From Gammaproteobacteria bacterium (GTDB taxonomy: Bacteria > Pseudomonadota > Gammaproteobacteria > S012-40), in assembly GCA_029884425.1 (NCBI GenBank), contig JAOUHV010000029.1:1-36305 (forward strand): DNA of 36,305 nt, read 5' to 3'. Both the position numbers and the translations under genes were made by a program. Positions 22,952 to 30,968 of the stretch are shown here, piece by piece. The stretch's first letter is position 1; the number at the start of each line of letters is the position of its first letter. The notes under the pieces are model-generated. The model was given only the letters and a program-made list of their open reading frames with translations, searched no databases and was not told the origin of the DNA.

Positions 22952-24979
22952 ATGAAAAATATCAAACGCATTACCGGGTGGCCGCAACTGGCGTATCAAT
23001 GGAGCAAAGATGTACAGCTGTTTTTGTACATTGTGCTTATCCTCAGCGTTTTTCGCGTCACACTATTTGTGTTGTTCAACGATCAATTGTCGTCGCAAGT
23101 TGATGCGTCCGAGTTTGCGCTGGCGGCGCTTACCGGGCTGCGCTTTGATGCGGCAACGGCAACGAGTTGGATACTGTTGTCGTTATTGCTGAGTTTGGCT
23201 GTGATTTGGTTGCCCTGGGCGCGCGTGGTGGAGAGGGTCAGATATTGGCAGGCGCTCACGTTTGCGACCATCGGCATGGTGATTATTTTTTGCGATATCT
23301 TTTTCTTCCAGACCTACGGTGAGCAATACAACCAGATGGTGTTGGGGATGTTTTATGATGACCAGGTCGCTATCTTGCTCACCATCTGGAAAGAATATCA
23401 CCCGCTGATCTGGATTCCACTTTTCATTGTGCTTAACGTCTGGTTGTGGCGGCGGTTGCGCGCCTGGTTGGCGATCGACTGGGTATCTGTGACGGCAGTG
23501 AAAAATAATTATCGCTACGGTTATCGACGCGCGCTGGCGTTTTTTACTGTGGTGGGCATGCTGGTGCTGGTTGCCTGGATGATACGCGGCAGCGTACCGT
23601 TTAATGGCACACCGCTCTCGTTGAAACACGCTTATGTAACCAATGACACATTTTTAAATCGCATCATTCCCAATCCGATGATTACGCTGCGTCATGCGTA
23701 CAAAGGCTATCTCGACAGTGGCGGTGAACTGAGTAGCGTCTGGCCAGGAACCATTGAAGAGGCGGTGGTGGCTGCCGGCTTGGCAAACGATGGTCAAAAC
23801 CTGGCGGGTGCGGATATCGATCAATTACTGATGCGGCAAGCGGCAGGTGTTGAACATCGACCCAAGCATGTATTCGTGTTGCTGATGGAAAGTTACAGCG
23901 GCTGGACCATGATGCCACTGTATGCCGGCGGTGGTTTTTCCGAGGGTCTGATGTCATTGGCCAAGGAAGGTGTGCACTTCCCCAATTTTTTACCGATCAC
24001 GCGCAGCACTACGCAGTCATTAAATTCGCTGGTGACTGGTATGCCGTATGTGGGTTATTACATTAACCATCAACCCTCATCAATGAAAACCTATGGCACA
24101 TCAATCGCCAAAATCTTTAAAGATATGGGCTACAAAACCCGGTTTTTTTATGGCGGCTATGTCGGTTGGCAGCGGGTGGATGTGTTTATTCCGTCGCAGG
24201 GGTTTGATGAAATTCACGGCGCAGGCAATATGACGGCGGCGAAGAATGCCAACGAATGGGGCGTCAACGATGAGTATTTGTTTGATTATGTTTATCAGCA
24301 GATTGATGACGATCAGCCAAGTTTCAATTTCATCTTAAGCACAACCAATCATCCACCGTACGATTTGGATTTGGCGGCGAAAGGATACAACGTCAAGCAA
24401 CTGCCTGCGGCAGTGACAGCAGGGCAACAGGATGCGGTATCCATTATGGGACATCACTGGTATTCCGATCGGGAAATGAGCAAATTTATCCGGCGAATGA
24501 ATGACAAACTCAGCGATAGTCTGTTTGCCGTTACCGGCGATCACAGTGCTCGAATCAATCTGAATTTCGCTGATAACGGCATGTTTTACCATGAGATCGT
24601 ACCGTTGGTTTTGTTCGGGCCAAAAGTATTGCCAGCACGGCCTGAATCGCTGCAAACGCCGGGTTCGCACGCCGATATCATCCCGACCTTGGTGGAGCTG
24701 AGCGCGCCTGCAGGATTCTCCTACGCGGCATTGGGTGATAATTTGCTGATCAAGGATGAGAGTGCACCAAGTTACGGTTTGGAGTACGTTATTGCGCGTG
24801 GTGGATTATCGGTGATCGATAGCCCTGCGCGCTATTACAGCGCGCCAGGGCAGACGTCATTGGGTTTGTCTGAATCGCAGTTGACCAGCTATGAGCGGCG
24901 CGTGAATGCCCAGCGTGCGATTGCATGGTATCGCGGCAAGATCAGTCAGTTTTTACCTTCAGCAGAGAGCGCTCACTAG
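22952..24979 (+). CDS. LTA-synthase-like membrane phosphoglycerol/phosphoethanolamine transferase or sulfatase family protein
   Basis: The 675-residue protein has five N-terminal membrane spans (about 20-45, 58-90, 95-125, 148-170, 190-212) and a large periplasmic sulfatase-fold domain. Motifs of the LtaS family are seen: HVFVLLMESYSGWTMMPLYA (metal-binding Glu), FPNFLPITRSTTQSLNSLVT (nucleophile Thr region), ILSTTNHPPYDL, and AVTGDHSARIN (Asp-His metal ligands). Relatives transfer phosphoglycerol or phosphoethanolamine from phospholipid to periplasmic glycans (MdoB-like) or lipids. A Gram-negative host makes teichoic acid unlikely; periplasmic glucan or lipid A modification is more plausible. 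Substrate cannot be decided from sequence. Confidence 0.85.
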   Translation: MKNIKRITGWPQLAYQWSKDVQLFLYIVLILSVFRVTLFVLFNDQLSSQVDASEFALAALTGLRFDAATATSWILLSLLLSLAVIWLPWARVVERVRYWQALTFATIGMVIIFCDIFFFQTYGEQYNQMVLGMFYDDQVAILLTIWKEYHPLIWIPLFIVLNVWLWRRLRAWLAIDWVSVTAVKNNYRYGYRRALAFFTVVGMLVLVAWMIRGSVPFNGTPLSLKHAYVTNDTFLNRIIPNPMITLRHAYKGYLDSGGELSSVWPGTIEEAVVAAGLANDGQNLAGADIDQLLMRQAAGVEHRPKHVFVLLMESYSGWTMMPLYAGGGFSEGLMSLAKEGVHFPNFLPITRSTTQSLNSLVTGMPYVGYYINHQPSSMKTYGTSIAKIFKDMGYKTRFFYGGYVGWQRVDVFIPSQGFDEIHGAGNMTAAKNANEWGVNDEYLFDYVYQQIDDDQPSFNFILSTTNHPPYDLDLAAKGYNVKQLPAAVTAGQQDAVSIMGHHWYSDREMSKFIRRMNDKLSDSLFAVTGDHSARINLNFADNGMFYHEIVPLVLFGPKVLPARPESLQTPGSHADIIPTLVELSAPAGFSYAALGDNLLIKDESAPSYGLEYVIARGGLSVIDSPARYYSAPGQTSLGLSESQLTSYERRVNAQRAIAWYRGKISQFLPSAESAH

Positions 24980-24995
24980 GGCAGTGAGCGTTTTC
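24969..24995 (+). terminator. Intrinsic terminator overlapping the LtaS-like stop codon
   Basis: CGCTCAC at 24970-24976 pairs with GTGAGCG at 24984-24990 (the flanks may add a base pair), followed by TTTTCT. The TAG stop codon (24977-24979) lies in the loop. It works for the plus strand only; on the minus strand no T-run follows. Confidence 0.8.
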
Positions 24996-25006
24996 TCATC
25001 TGTAAT

Positions 25007-25501
25007 TTATTTACGCACAGCGCGGACAAACCAAGGTTTGATTTGATTGGTGAGATAATCGCCACCATGATAGAAATGAACCACTGTCGCCCCTTCCGGG
25101 AATTGGGTGCTGGCTTCACTGGTCCAGTAGCCGGCAGGCTGTGTATCCATGAAACTGTTGCTGTCAACCGCAGGATCAAAACACTGTTTGTTAATCAGCG
25201 TTTTTAATTCATCAACGGTCGGTAATCGCCAATCTTTGTGACCGCTGACTCCGCCACCTTTGTTGATTTCAGTAATGGCCTGTTTGGCTTCTTTCCATTC
25301 CAAACGGCTGGGTATACCAGTGCAGTTACTGCCATCCCAACTGCTGCCGATTGAGCAGCGCATCCAGGTTAGTCCAGTTTGCTTGTCACTGATCAAGCCC
25401 GCTTTGCTGCTATCAAAATTGGTTTGCGGTGCTGATGGGCAAGCTGCCATGACCATTGGTGAGCTGATAAGTAATGAAATTGACGCAACAAAACGAATCA
25501 T
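25007..25501 (-). CDS. Secreted DUF1566 (Lcl-domain) protein
   Basis: From ATG 25501, preceded by TGAGGA, the 164-residue product starts with a signal peptide (MIRFVASISLLISSPMVMA, cleaved before ACPSA). The rest matches the DUF1566 pattern: DKQTGLTWMRCSIGSSW, LEWKEAKQAITEINKGGG, HKDWRLPTVDELKTLINKQC, and a C-terminal GYWTSEAST...PWFVRAVRK. These small Lcl-fold domains are common in secreted and surface proteins of proteobacteria; molecular role is not established. Four cysteines suggest disulfides in the periplasm. The frame is open to 25543, but that start would spoil the signal peptide. Confidence 0.85.
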   Translation of the reverse strand: MIRFVASISLLISSPMVMAACPSAPQTNFDSSKAGLISDKQTGLTWMRCSIGSSWDGSNCTGIPSRLEWKEAKQAITEINKGGGVSGHKDWRLPTVDELKTLINKQCFDPAVDSNSFMDTQPAGYWTSEASTQFPEGATVVHFYHGGDYLTNQIKPWFVRAVRK

Positions 25502-25536
25502 GCTGTCCTCATGTAGTTTGAAAGGCAAAGAAGGTG

Positions 25537-25567
25537 GCAGCATCGTAACAATAAAAAGCGATGCTGC
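25537..25567 (-). other. Nine-base perfect inverted repeat before the DUF1566 gene
   Basis: GCAGCATCG at 25537-25545 and CGATGCTGC at 25559-25567 pair around a 13-base A/T-rich loop. On the minus strand it lies between the SCO gene and the DUF1566 gene, 36 bases before the start. No T-run follows on either strand, so it is either an imperfect SCO terminator or a leader hairpin or protein-binding site. Confidence 0.4.
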
Positions 25568-25619
25568 AAATTCTTTCGGCAGAATTGTACATGATTTTCC
25601 AGTGGTTCCCAGTGGTCGT

Positions 25620-26291
25620 CTAGGTGCTTGAGTCTTGTGCCCAGGGCAGCCAGCGCTGAATGGCTTTTACCAATTCTTTGGGAGTAGTGCCATGACTCAT
25701 AAGTTCTGCAACCTGACCATCTGGACGAATAATGTACAGATAACCACTGTGGCTCATGGTGTAGCTGCCATCGGCCTGAACTTGATCTTTGCCATAGCCG
25801 ATTTTGTACAGATAGGCCATTTTTTGAATCTGATCTTCAGTGCCGGTCAAGCCAAGAATATTTTGGTGAAAATAATCTGTGTAGTCATTTAGTTTATCAA
25901 CCGAATCACGTTCGTGGTCAAGGCTGACAAAGAAAGCCTGTGCGCCAGGAAGGTCACCGGTCTCGTGCAAAATGCGTAGTGCAGAGCCAATTTTGTTCAG
26001 CGTGGTAGGACAGATATCTGGGCATTCTGTATAGCCAAATGTCAGAACGGTCACTTTGCCCAGCAACGCTTTTTCAGTAATGGGGCCTTGTGCACTTTGC
26101 AGTGTGAATGTTCCACCGACATTGTTGTACGGTGTGGCGGGCATGGGTGCAGTGAGTGAATTCTCAACCAGTGTTTTTACACCAGTTGCGAGAACCAATC
26201 CAAAGAGCAATAAATAAATTCTTTTTGACCAAGGCGTCTTTTTACGACGGGGCGCAGGTTGTTCCTGAATGGTATCAATTTCTGTAGACAT
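25620..26291 (-). CDS. SCO1/SenC copper chaperone, N-terminally anchored
   Basis: The 223-residue protein has one N-terminal membrane span (about 22-40, IYLLLFGLVLATGVKTLV) and a thioredoxin-like domain with the copper-binding CxxxC in FGYTECPDICPTTLNKIG (about residue 92-98) and a conserved His in SHSGYLYIIRPDG. SCO proteins deliver copper to or reduce the CuA site of cytochrome oxidase subunit II. It diverges from the cox operon across a 467-base gap, and a second SCO-like gene lies inside that operon. Typical length and all key residues are present. Confidence 0.92.
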   Translation of the reverse strand: MSTEIDTIQEQPAPRRKKTPWSKRIYLLLFGLVLATGVKTLVENSLTAPMPATPYNNVGGTFTLQSAQGPITEKALLGKVTVLTFGYTECPDICPTTLNKIGSALRILHETGDLPGAQAFFVSLDHERDSVDKLNDYTDYFHQNILGLTGTEDQIQKMAYLYKIGYGKDQVQADGSYTMSHSGYLYIIRPDGQVAELMSHGTTPKELVKAIQRWLPWAQDSST

Positions 26292-26758
26292 AACTAAAAC
26301 ACCTCCGCTGAGAATCTCTGGTCTGTGTTTTAGTTGATATGGGTTAAAGCAGGTCGTGAAGTCTTTTCATGATACAACGCTTGCTTGTTCGATTACAACA
26401 TTCCGCAAAAAAACATCAAACGAATTAATTCTTTACCAAAACGCTTTTATTTTTTTGTGAAACGAAATCAACCTTTCTGTTCCTTGAGAATGGAACGCTA
26501 CGTTCAATTTTAATACTTGATGAGTACGCTTTGTTACTCGTAACTTGCTGTAAAGTTAGCGTTTTATTTATTTTTTTAAGTTGGCTTCATTCGTGCAAAA
26601 CGCTGCACGTTTAGTTGATTTTGGGTTAAGCAATAGTGAAGTGATGTAGTCAGGTACTGGTCGGTTCTGACTACAACAGGCTGGTGATCGCAAGTTGGGT
26701 TATCGGTCGAATATTTAAGTTCTTAACAATAAGTAGTGAGCTGAGAAGGGGGTTAGAA
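26292..26758 (+). promoter_or_regulatory. AT-rich divergent control region between SCO and cox3
   Basis: The 467 bases hold no credible gene. They are clearly AT-richer than the flanks, with T-runs around 26440-26456 and 26565-26580, and include the small palindrome GTTAC-TC-GTAAC near 26533-26544. A TTGCTG followed 17 bases later by TTATTT (26547-26575) is a weak plus-strand promoter candidate. I see no clear FNR, ArcA or sigma-54 site. Promoters for both divergent units should lie here, but exact boxes cannot be assigned. Confidence 0.4.
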
Positions 26759-27502
26759 ATGAGTGATCATGCCTCGGGTGCTCATTGGCATTCGGAACCG
26801 CATCCTGTCCTGGTTGGATTTGGTGCAGGATTCTTTTTGCCTTGGGCATTCATGTTTCAATACGTTTACCACCAAGGTCTGTTTGCAATTATTGCGCTGA
26901 CACTTGCTGTGCTGATGCTGCTGGTTGGTGGTATTGGTTGGGTAAATGCAACGATAGGTGTTGTTAAAGACGAGGGTTGGAGCCCTTCTGCGATGCTGAT
27001 GTTTATCGGCACAGAAGCGCTGACAGTCGGCGGTATGCTGGCTGCGTACTGGACAATGCGTGCATCTGCACCAGTATGGCCGCCTGAAGGAACTCCAGAG
27101 GTGTATGCGCCAATATTCGCAACTCTGTTTGTATTGTTATCCAGCTTCACTGTTGCGTTTGCACGCAAAAAACAACAACAGGACGATGTTAGCGGTTTCA
27201 TGATGATGACCGTTGCAACTATCGTTATCTGGGTTGGATTTGGTGTGTTGACGATGATGAGCTGGGGCGATCTGATGGCTCAGGGATTCAACATCAATAC
27301 CAACGCATATGCTACTGCTGTGTACGGTATGACGGGTATCCACTTCGCACACTTGGTGTTCGGTCTGTTCATTATGCTCCTGGCTATTCCACCAGCGCTT
27401 AAAGGCCACCTGAGTGACTCCTACGCACGCGCTATGTCGATGTACGTTCACTTCGTGAATGTTCTGAGTGTATGGGTGCTGTTGCTGGTGTTCCTCTGGT
27501 AA
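26759..27502 (+). CDS. coxC: Cytochrome c oxidase subunit III
   Basis: The 247-residue protein has seven predicted membrane spans and subunit III landmarks: MFIGTEALTVGGMLAAYW (conserved Glu in span 3), MTGIHFAHLVFGLFIMLLA (G-x-H-x-x-H-L) and MYVHFVNVLSVWVLLLVFLW at the C-terminus. Subunit III stabilises subunit I and supports proton uptake. The ATG at 26759 follows AAGGGGG; the longer open frame from 26684 adds 25 residues without a ribosome site. It opens the operon, whereas in many aa3 operons subunit III comes after I and II. A SCO gene follows after 35 bases. Confidence 0.9.
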   Translation: MSDHASGAHWHSEPHPVLVGFGAGFFLPWAFMFQYVYHQGLFAIIALTLAVLMLLVGGIGWVNATIGVVKDEGWSPSAMLMFIGTEALTVGGMLAAYWTMRASAPVWPPEGTPEVYAPIFATLFVLLSSFTVAFARKKQQQDDVSGFMMMTVATIVIWVGFGVLTMMSWGDLMAQGFNINTNAYATAVYGMTGIHFAHLVFGLFIMLLAIPPALKGHLSDSYARAMSMYVHFVNVLSVWVLLLVFLW

Positions 27503-27537
27503 TAGGCTAATCGTCGACGTTGATGGAGGACGATGTT

Positions 27538-28368
27538 ATGTACACTGCGAATGCTTCAAAACATTACCTGATTGCATTGATGCTGTTGGTCGTGATGGTT
27601 GTCACTAACTCAGCATTTGCTGCGTACGGTGGTGTGCCAAAATCCAGTGTTGATCCGTCCATTCTCAAAATAGACGAAAAAAAACATCTGGGCGTTTCCG
27701 TTGATAAGTCTACGGTCTTCCTCGATGAGTTTGGCAAGGAATTTACAATAAATGACTTGGCAGGAAAGCCAACGATTTTGTTGTTGTCCTACTACAGATG
27801 CGATGGTGCATGTTCTGCAATTAATCGTACTTTGTATCGCACAATTTCAGGAGTTGATGACTGGAAGATAGGCAAGGACTTCAATGTCCTGACTGTTTCT
27901 TTTGACCACAACGATAATCCTCAGACGCTGGCTGAATTTAAAAGCTACTCCGGTTTCGATAAGGATATTCCTCAGGGCTGGACCATGGCGACATTCAAGA
28001 AGCAGGAAGATATTCAACCTTTTGCTGATGCGATTGGCTACCGGTTTTTCTGGGAGCCAAGAGATCGGGTTTTCCTGCATCCGAGTGTGTACATGGTGTT
28101 GTCTCCTGAAGGACGTGTAACTCGTTATCTGTATGCTGGAGGAGTGAAGGCCGAGGATATTGAGATTTCTCTTACCAAGGCAAAAGGTGGAGATATTTCA
28201 CCGTCCAATCTTATTAACTACATGGTTGGAGCTTGCTATAGCTACAACTATGAAGAAGGAAAGTACACATTGAACTACCCAATATTCATCGCGCTGGGAG
28301 CGTTGTTGTTGGGCATAGTTCTGCTTTCTTGGGGTTCACTAATTACCAAGTGGAGAGTGAGAACATGA
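27538..28368 (+). CDS. SCO1/SenC-family protein with C-terminal membrane anchor
   Basis: The 276-residue product has a signal peptide or N-terminal span (about 12-28, ending NSAFAA), a thioredoxin-like domain with CxxxC in LSYYRCDGACSAINRTL and the conserved His in DRVFLHPSVYMVLSPEGR, and a C-terminal span (about 247-268, IFIALGALLLGIVLLSWGSL). The GACYSYNYEEGKYTLNYP stretch before the last span is a feature of SCO-like proteins inside cox operons. It likely handles copper for CuA or CuB assembly. GAGGA seven bases before ATG 27538 sets the start. It overlaps cox2 by four bases (ATGA). Confidence 0.9.
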   Translation: MYTANASKHYLIALMLLVVMVVTNSAFAAYGGVPKSSVDPSILKIDEKKHLGVSVDKSTVFLDEFGKEFTINDLAGKPTILLLSYYRCDGACSAINRTLYRTISGVDDWKIGKDFNVLTVSFDHNDNPQTLAEFKSYSGFDKDIPQGWTMATFKKQEDIQPFADAIGYRFFWEPRDRVFLHPSVYMVLSPEGRVTRYLYAGGVKAEDIEISLTKAKGGDISPSNLINYMVGACYSYNYEEGKYTLNYPIFIALGALLLGIVLLSWGSLITKWRVRT

Positions 28369-29159
28369 CAATGAAAGAAAGGCTAACGTCGGCATTTTAC
28401 AGCCTGTTGCTGTTGCCAATGTTGCCCTCTGTTGCGAATGCCGAAGAGGTTCCTCTTCGTCAGAGGGAATATGAGTTGACACCACATGCGCACTTTGACG
28501 AAGTGTTGCATGAAGTGTTTGTGGATCTGACAGTGATTGGTGTGGTGTTTACCATCATCACTCTGTACTTCATGTTTGCGTACAAGCGTAAATCACCTGA
28601 TGAAACTGGTGCCAGCCCAGTGCTGAGTTCCCAGGCAAAGATTGGCTGGTTGATTATTCCAGCGGCTTTGTTCGTGGCTGATGACATGTTTTTGTTCGCG
28701 AAAGCATGGGATCTTCACGAAAATTACCGCAAGGTTCCCGAGCAATCTTACGAGATTAAAGTGACGGGTTCTCTGTGGAGCTGGAGCTATGAGTATCCAA
28801 ACGGTGTCACTACTCAAAACGAGTTGGTGGTCGCGAAAGGTACACCAGTGTTGCTGCGAATGACCAGTAACGATGTTGTTCACTCGCATTACATGCAGAG
28901 ATACCGCGTTACTGAAGACTTGATGCCTGGTCGCGTGACTTACCAATGGTTTATGCCTGACGAAGTTGGCGAGTCTGTGGTTACTTGTCGCGAATACTGT
29001 GGCGTGCTGCACTCAGGCATGTACGGTAAAATTCGTGTTCTTGAGCAGGCAGAGTTTGATACTTGGCTGTCTGAGCAGACGGTTGCTCTTAAGCAGAACG
29101 AGGAAATCAAACTGGGTATGACTAGTCCTGCCTTGGCTGCTGTAGGGGAGAATGGATAA
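28365..29159 (+). CDS. coxB: Cytochrome c oxidase subunit II with CuA site
   Basis: From ATG 28365 the 264-residue protein has a signal peptide (to about residue 26, SVANA), two membrane spans (about 48-70 and 88-108) and a periplasmic cupredoxin domain. CuA ligands are all visible: His in NDVVHSHYM, then VTCREYCGVLHSGMYG with the two Cys, the bridging Glu, the His and the Met. The WSWSYEYPNG tryptophan-rich patch for electron entry is present. There is no fused cytochrome c domain. The start overlaps the SCO stop, and the stop overlaps the cox1 start (TAATG). Confidence 0.93.
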   Translation: MTMKERLTSAFYSLLLLPMLPSVANAEEVPLRQREYELTPHAHFDEVLHEVFVDLTVIGVVFTIITLYFMFAYKRKSPDETGASPVLSSQAKIGWLIIPAALFVADDMFLFAKAWDLHENYRKVPEQSYEIKVTGSLWSWSYEYPNGVTTQNELVVAKGTPVLLRMTSNDVVHSHYMQRYRVTEDLMPGRVTYQWFMPDEVGESVVTCREYCGVLHSGMYGKIRVLEQAEFDTWLSEQTVALKQNEEIKLGMTSPALAAVGENG

Positions 29160-30745
29160 TGGGACAACCAAAAACAGCTAAAGACTGGGTGTTTAGCCTA
29201 GATCACAAAATTCTCGGTATCTGGTATTTGATTGGCTCTATTGCCGCGTTCGTGGTTGCAGGTTTGATGGCAGCACTGATGCGCGTAGAGTTGGCATCGA
29301 TTGGTCCTACGTTGACTGATGACCCAAACATGTACAACATTTGGTTGACCATGCATGGTGCGGTCATGATTCTGGGCTTCCAGATTCCTGCGCTTTTGGG
29401 CTTCTTTGCAAACTGGGCCGTGCCAATCATGATTGGCGCAAAAGACATGGCGTTTCCACGTGTTAACGCGTTGTCTGTTTGGTTGTTCTGGTCCGGCGTA
29501 TTGCTGGCTCTGAGCAACTTCGTTATCCCAGATTCATTTAATGGTATGTGGACAGGTTATCCGCCGTATTCTGAGACAGACATGGCTGGTAACACCGCTC
29601 TGTATACCGCGATCGTTGTTGTTCTGGGTATGTCGTCGGTGTTTGGTGCGGTGAACTTGGCTTGTACTGTAGCGTTTATGCGCGCTAAAGGAATTGGCTG
29701 GTTCCAGATGAACATCCTGACTTGGTGCGTGTTCTCAGCAAACATCATTCAGTTGTTGTTCGTACCTGTGTTGGCGGCGTCAGTACTGTTGTTGACCCTG
29801 GATAAGTACCTTGGATTTGGATTCTACAATTCTGCCCAAGGTGGCGACGCGCTGTTGTATCAGAACTTGTTCTGGTTCTACTCGCATCCTGCGGTTTACG
29901 TCATTCTGCTTCCATTCCTGGGCGTATGTTTTGAAATCGTTGCGACATTTACTCGTAACCAGATTTTCAATTACAAAGTTCTGGTATGGTCAATCCTGGC
30001 GTTCATTCCTATCGGTGCCGACGTGTGGATTCACCACGTGTTTGTTGCTGGTATGCCTAACTGGTTGCGTCAATTGCAGTCGTTCACAACGCTGCTGATT
30101 TCCGTACCGTTTGGTTTGATGATCATCAGTTTGATGGGCACCTTCTACAAGGGAAGTATCGAATACCGCACGCCCATGCACTGGGTTATCGGTGTGATCT
30201 TCATGATCCTGATCGGTGGTTTGACCGGTATTCCAAACGCGCTGGCCGCGATTGACTACGGTTTGTCTGACAGCTACGCGATCATGAGCCACTTCCACTA
30301 CGTAATGGCCATGTCTGGTGCGATGTCTATCTTCGGCGGTATTTACTACTACCTGCCCAAGCTGACTGGTCGCATGTTCAATGAAACAATGGGCAAGTTG
30401 TCTTGCTGGTTGTTCTTCATCGGCATGAACATCACGATGGCACCGCTGTACCTGATCGGTATCGAGGGTATGCCTCGTCGTTACTTCGACTACCAAATGT
30501 TCCCACAGTTTGAAGGCGTGCACGCCATTTCAACCATGGGTACTTATGTCGCAGCAGCGGGCATTTTGGTGATGCTGGTTTCCTGGATCCACTGTATCTT
30601 CGCTGGTAAGAAAGCAGATGCAAATCCATGGAAGTCCCAGTCTCTGGAGTTCACCCACACTGAGGTTATTCCTGGTCCAGGCAACTTTACTAGTCCGCCA
30701 GAAATGCCAGAAGGTTGGACACCGTACAACTACGTTAAGCGTTAA
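29159..30745 (+). CDS. coxA: Cytochrome c oxidase subunit I, type A2-like
   Basis: The 528-residue heme-copper oxidase core has about 12 spans and all metal ligands: His66 (WLTMHGAVM, low-spin heme), His243 and cross-linking Tyr247 (FYSHPAVY), His292/His293 (WIHHVFVAG, CuB), His378 and His380 (MSHFHYVMAMS, hemes). MIGAKDMAFPRVNALSVWLF is the family signature. The helix VI Glu of A1 oxidases (GHPEVY) is replaced by the YS pair (YSHPAVY), the classical A2 mark. It reduces oxygen to water and pumps protons. Presence of CyoE and CtaA just downstream argues for heme a. Confidence 0.96.
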   Translation: MGQPKTAKDWVFSLDHKILGIWYLIGSIAAFVVAGLMAALMRVELASIGPTLTDDPNMYNIWLTMHGAVMILGFQIPALLGFFANWAVPIMIGAKDMAFPRVNALSVWLFWSGVLLALSNFVIPDSFNGMWTGYPPYSETDMAGNTALYTAIVVVLGMSSVFGAVNLACTVAFMRAKGIGWFQMNILTWCVFSANIIQLLFVPVLAASVLLLTLDKYLGFGFYNSAQGGDALLYQNLFWFYSHPAVYVILLPFLGVCFEIVATFTRNQIFNYKVLVWSILAFIPIGADVWIHHVFVAGMPNWLRQLQSFTTLLISVPFGLMIISLMGTFYKGSIEYRTPMHWVIGVIFMILIGGLTGIPNALAAIDYGLSDSYAIMSHFHYVMAMSGAMSIFGGIYYYLPKLTGRMFNETMGKLSCWLFFIGMNITMAPLYLIGIEGMPRRYFDYQMFPQFEGVHAISTMGTYVAAAGILVMLVSWIHCIFAGKKADANPWKSQSLEFTHTEVIPGPGNFTSPPEMPEGWTPYNYVKR

Positions 30746-30891
30746 AAATTGAGTTTGGGGTTGGCAGGTTTGGTTTTCACAACTCACCTTCCAGATCTGT
30801 CGACCCTGTTTTACTTGAAATGCGAAAAAGGTGAGATTACAGAATTCTGTTTGCTGGCGTATGTATCGCCAGAGACAAAAAGTTTTGAGCC

Positions 30892-30948
30892 GGTCAGTGG
30901 ATAAACATCGCATCCACCCTCCCAAAGTCCACTGACCTGTTCTTTTTT
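30892..30948 (+). terminator. Long-loop terminator or attenuator before cyoE
   Basis: GGTCAGTGGA at 30892-30901 pairs perfectly over ten bases with TCCACTGACC at 30928-30937, closing a 26-base loop, followed by TGTTC and then six T residues (30943-30948). It ends 20 bases before the cyoE start. It would end most cox1 transcripts and limit expression of the assembly genes. A small stem TGGCG/CGCCA lies just before it (30854-30870). The rest of the 223-base gap shows nothing else. Confidence 0.65.
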
Positions 30949-30968
30949 ATTGGTGATGGAGTAAATAA

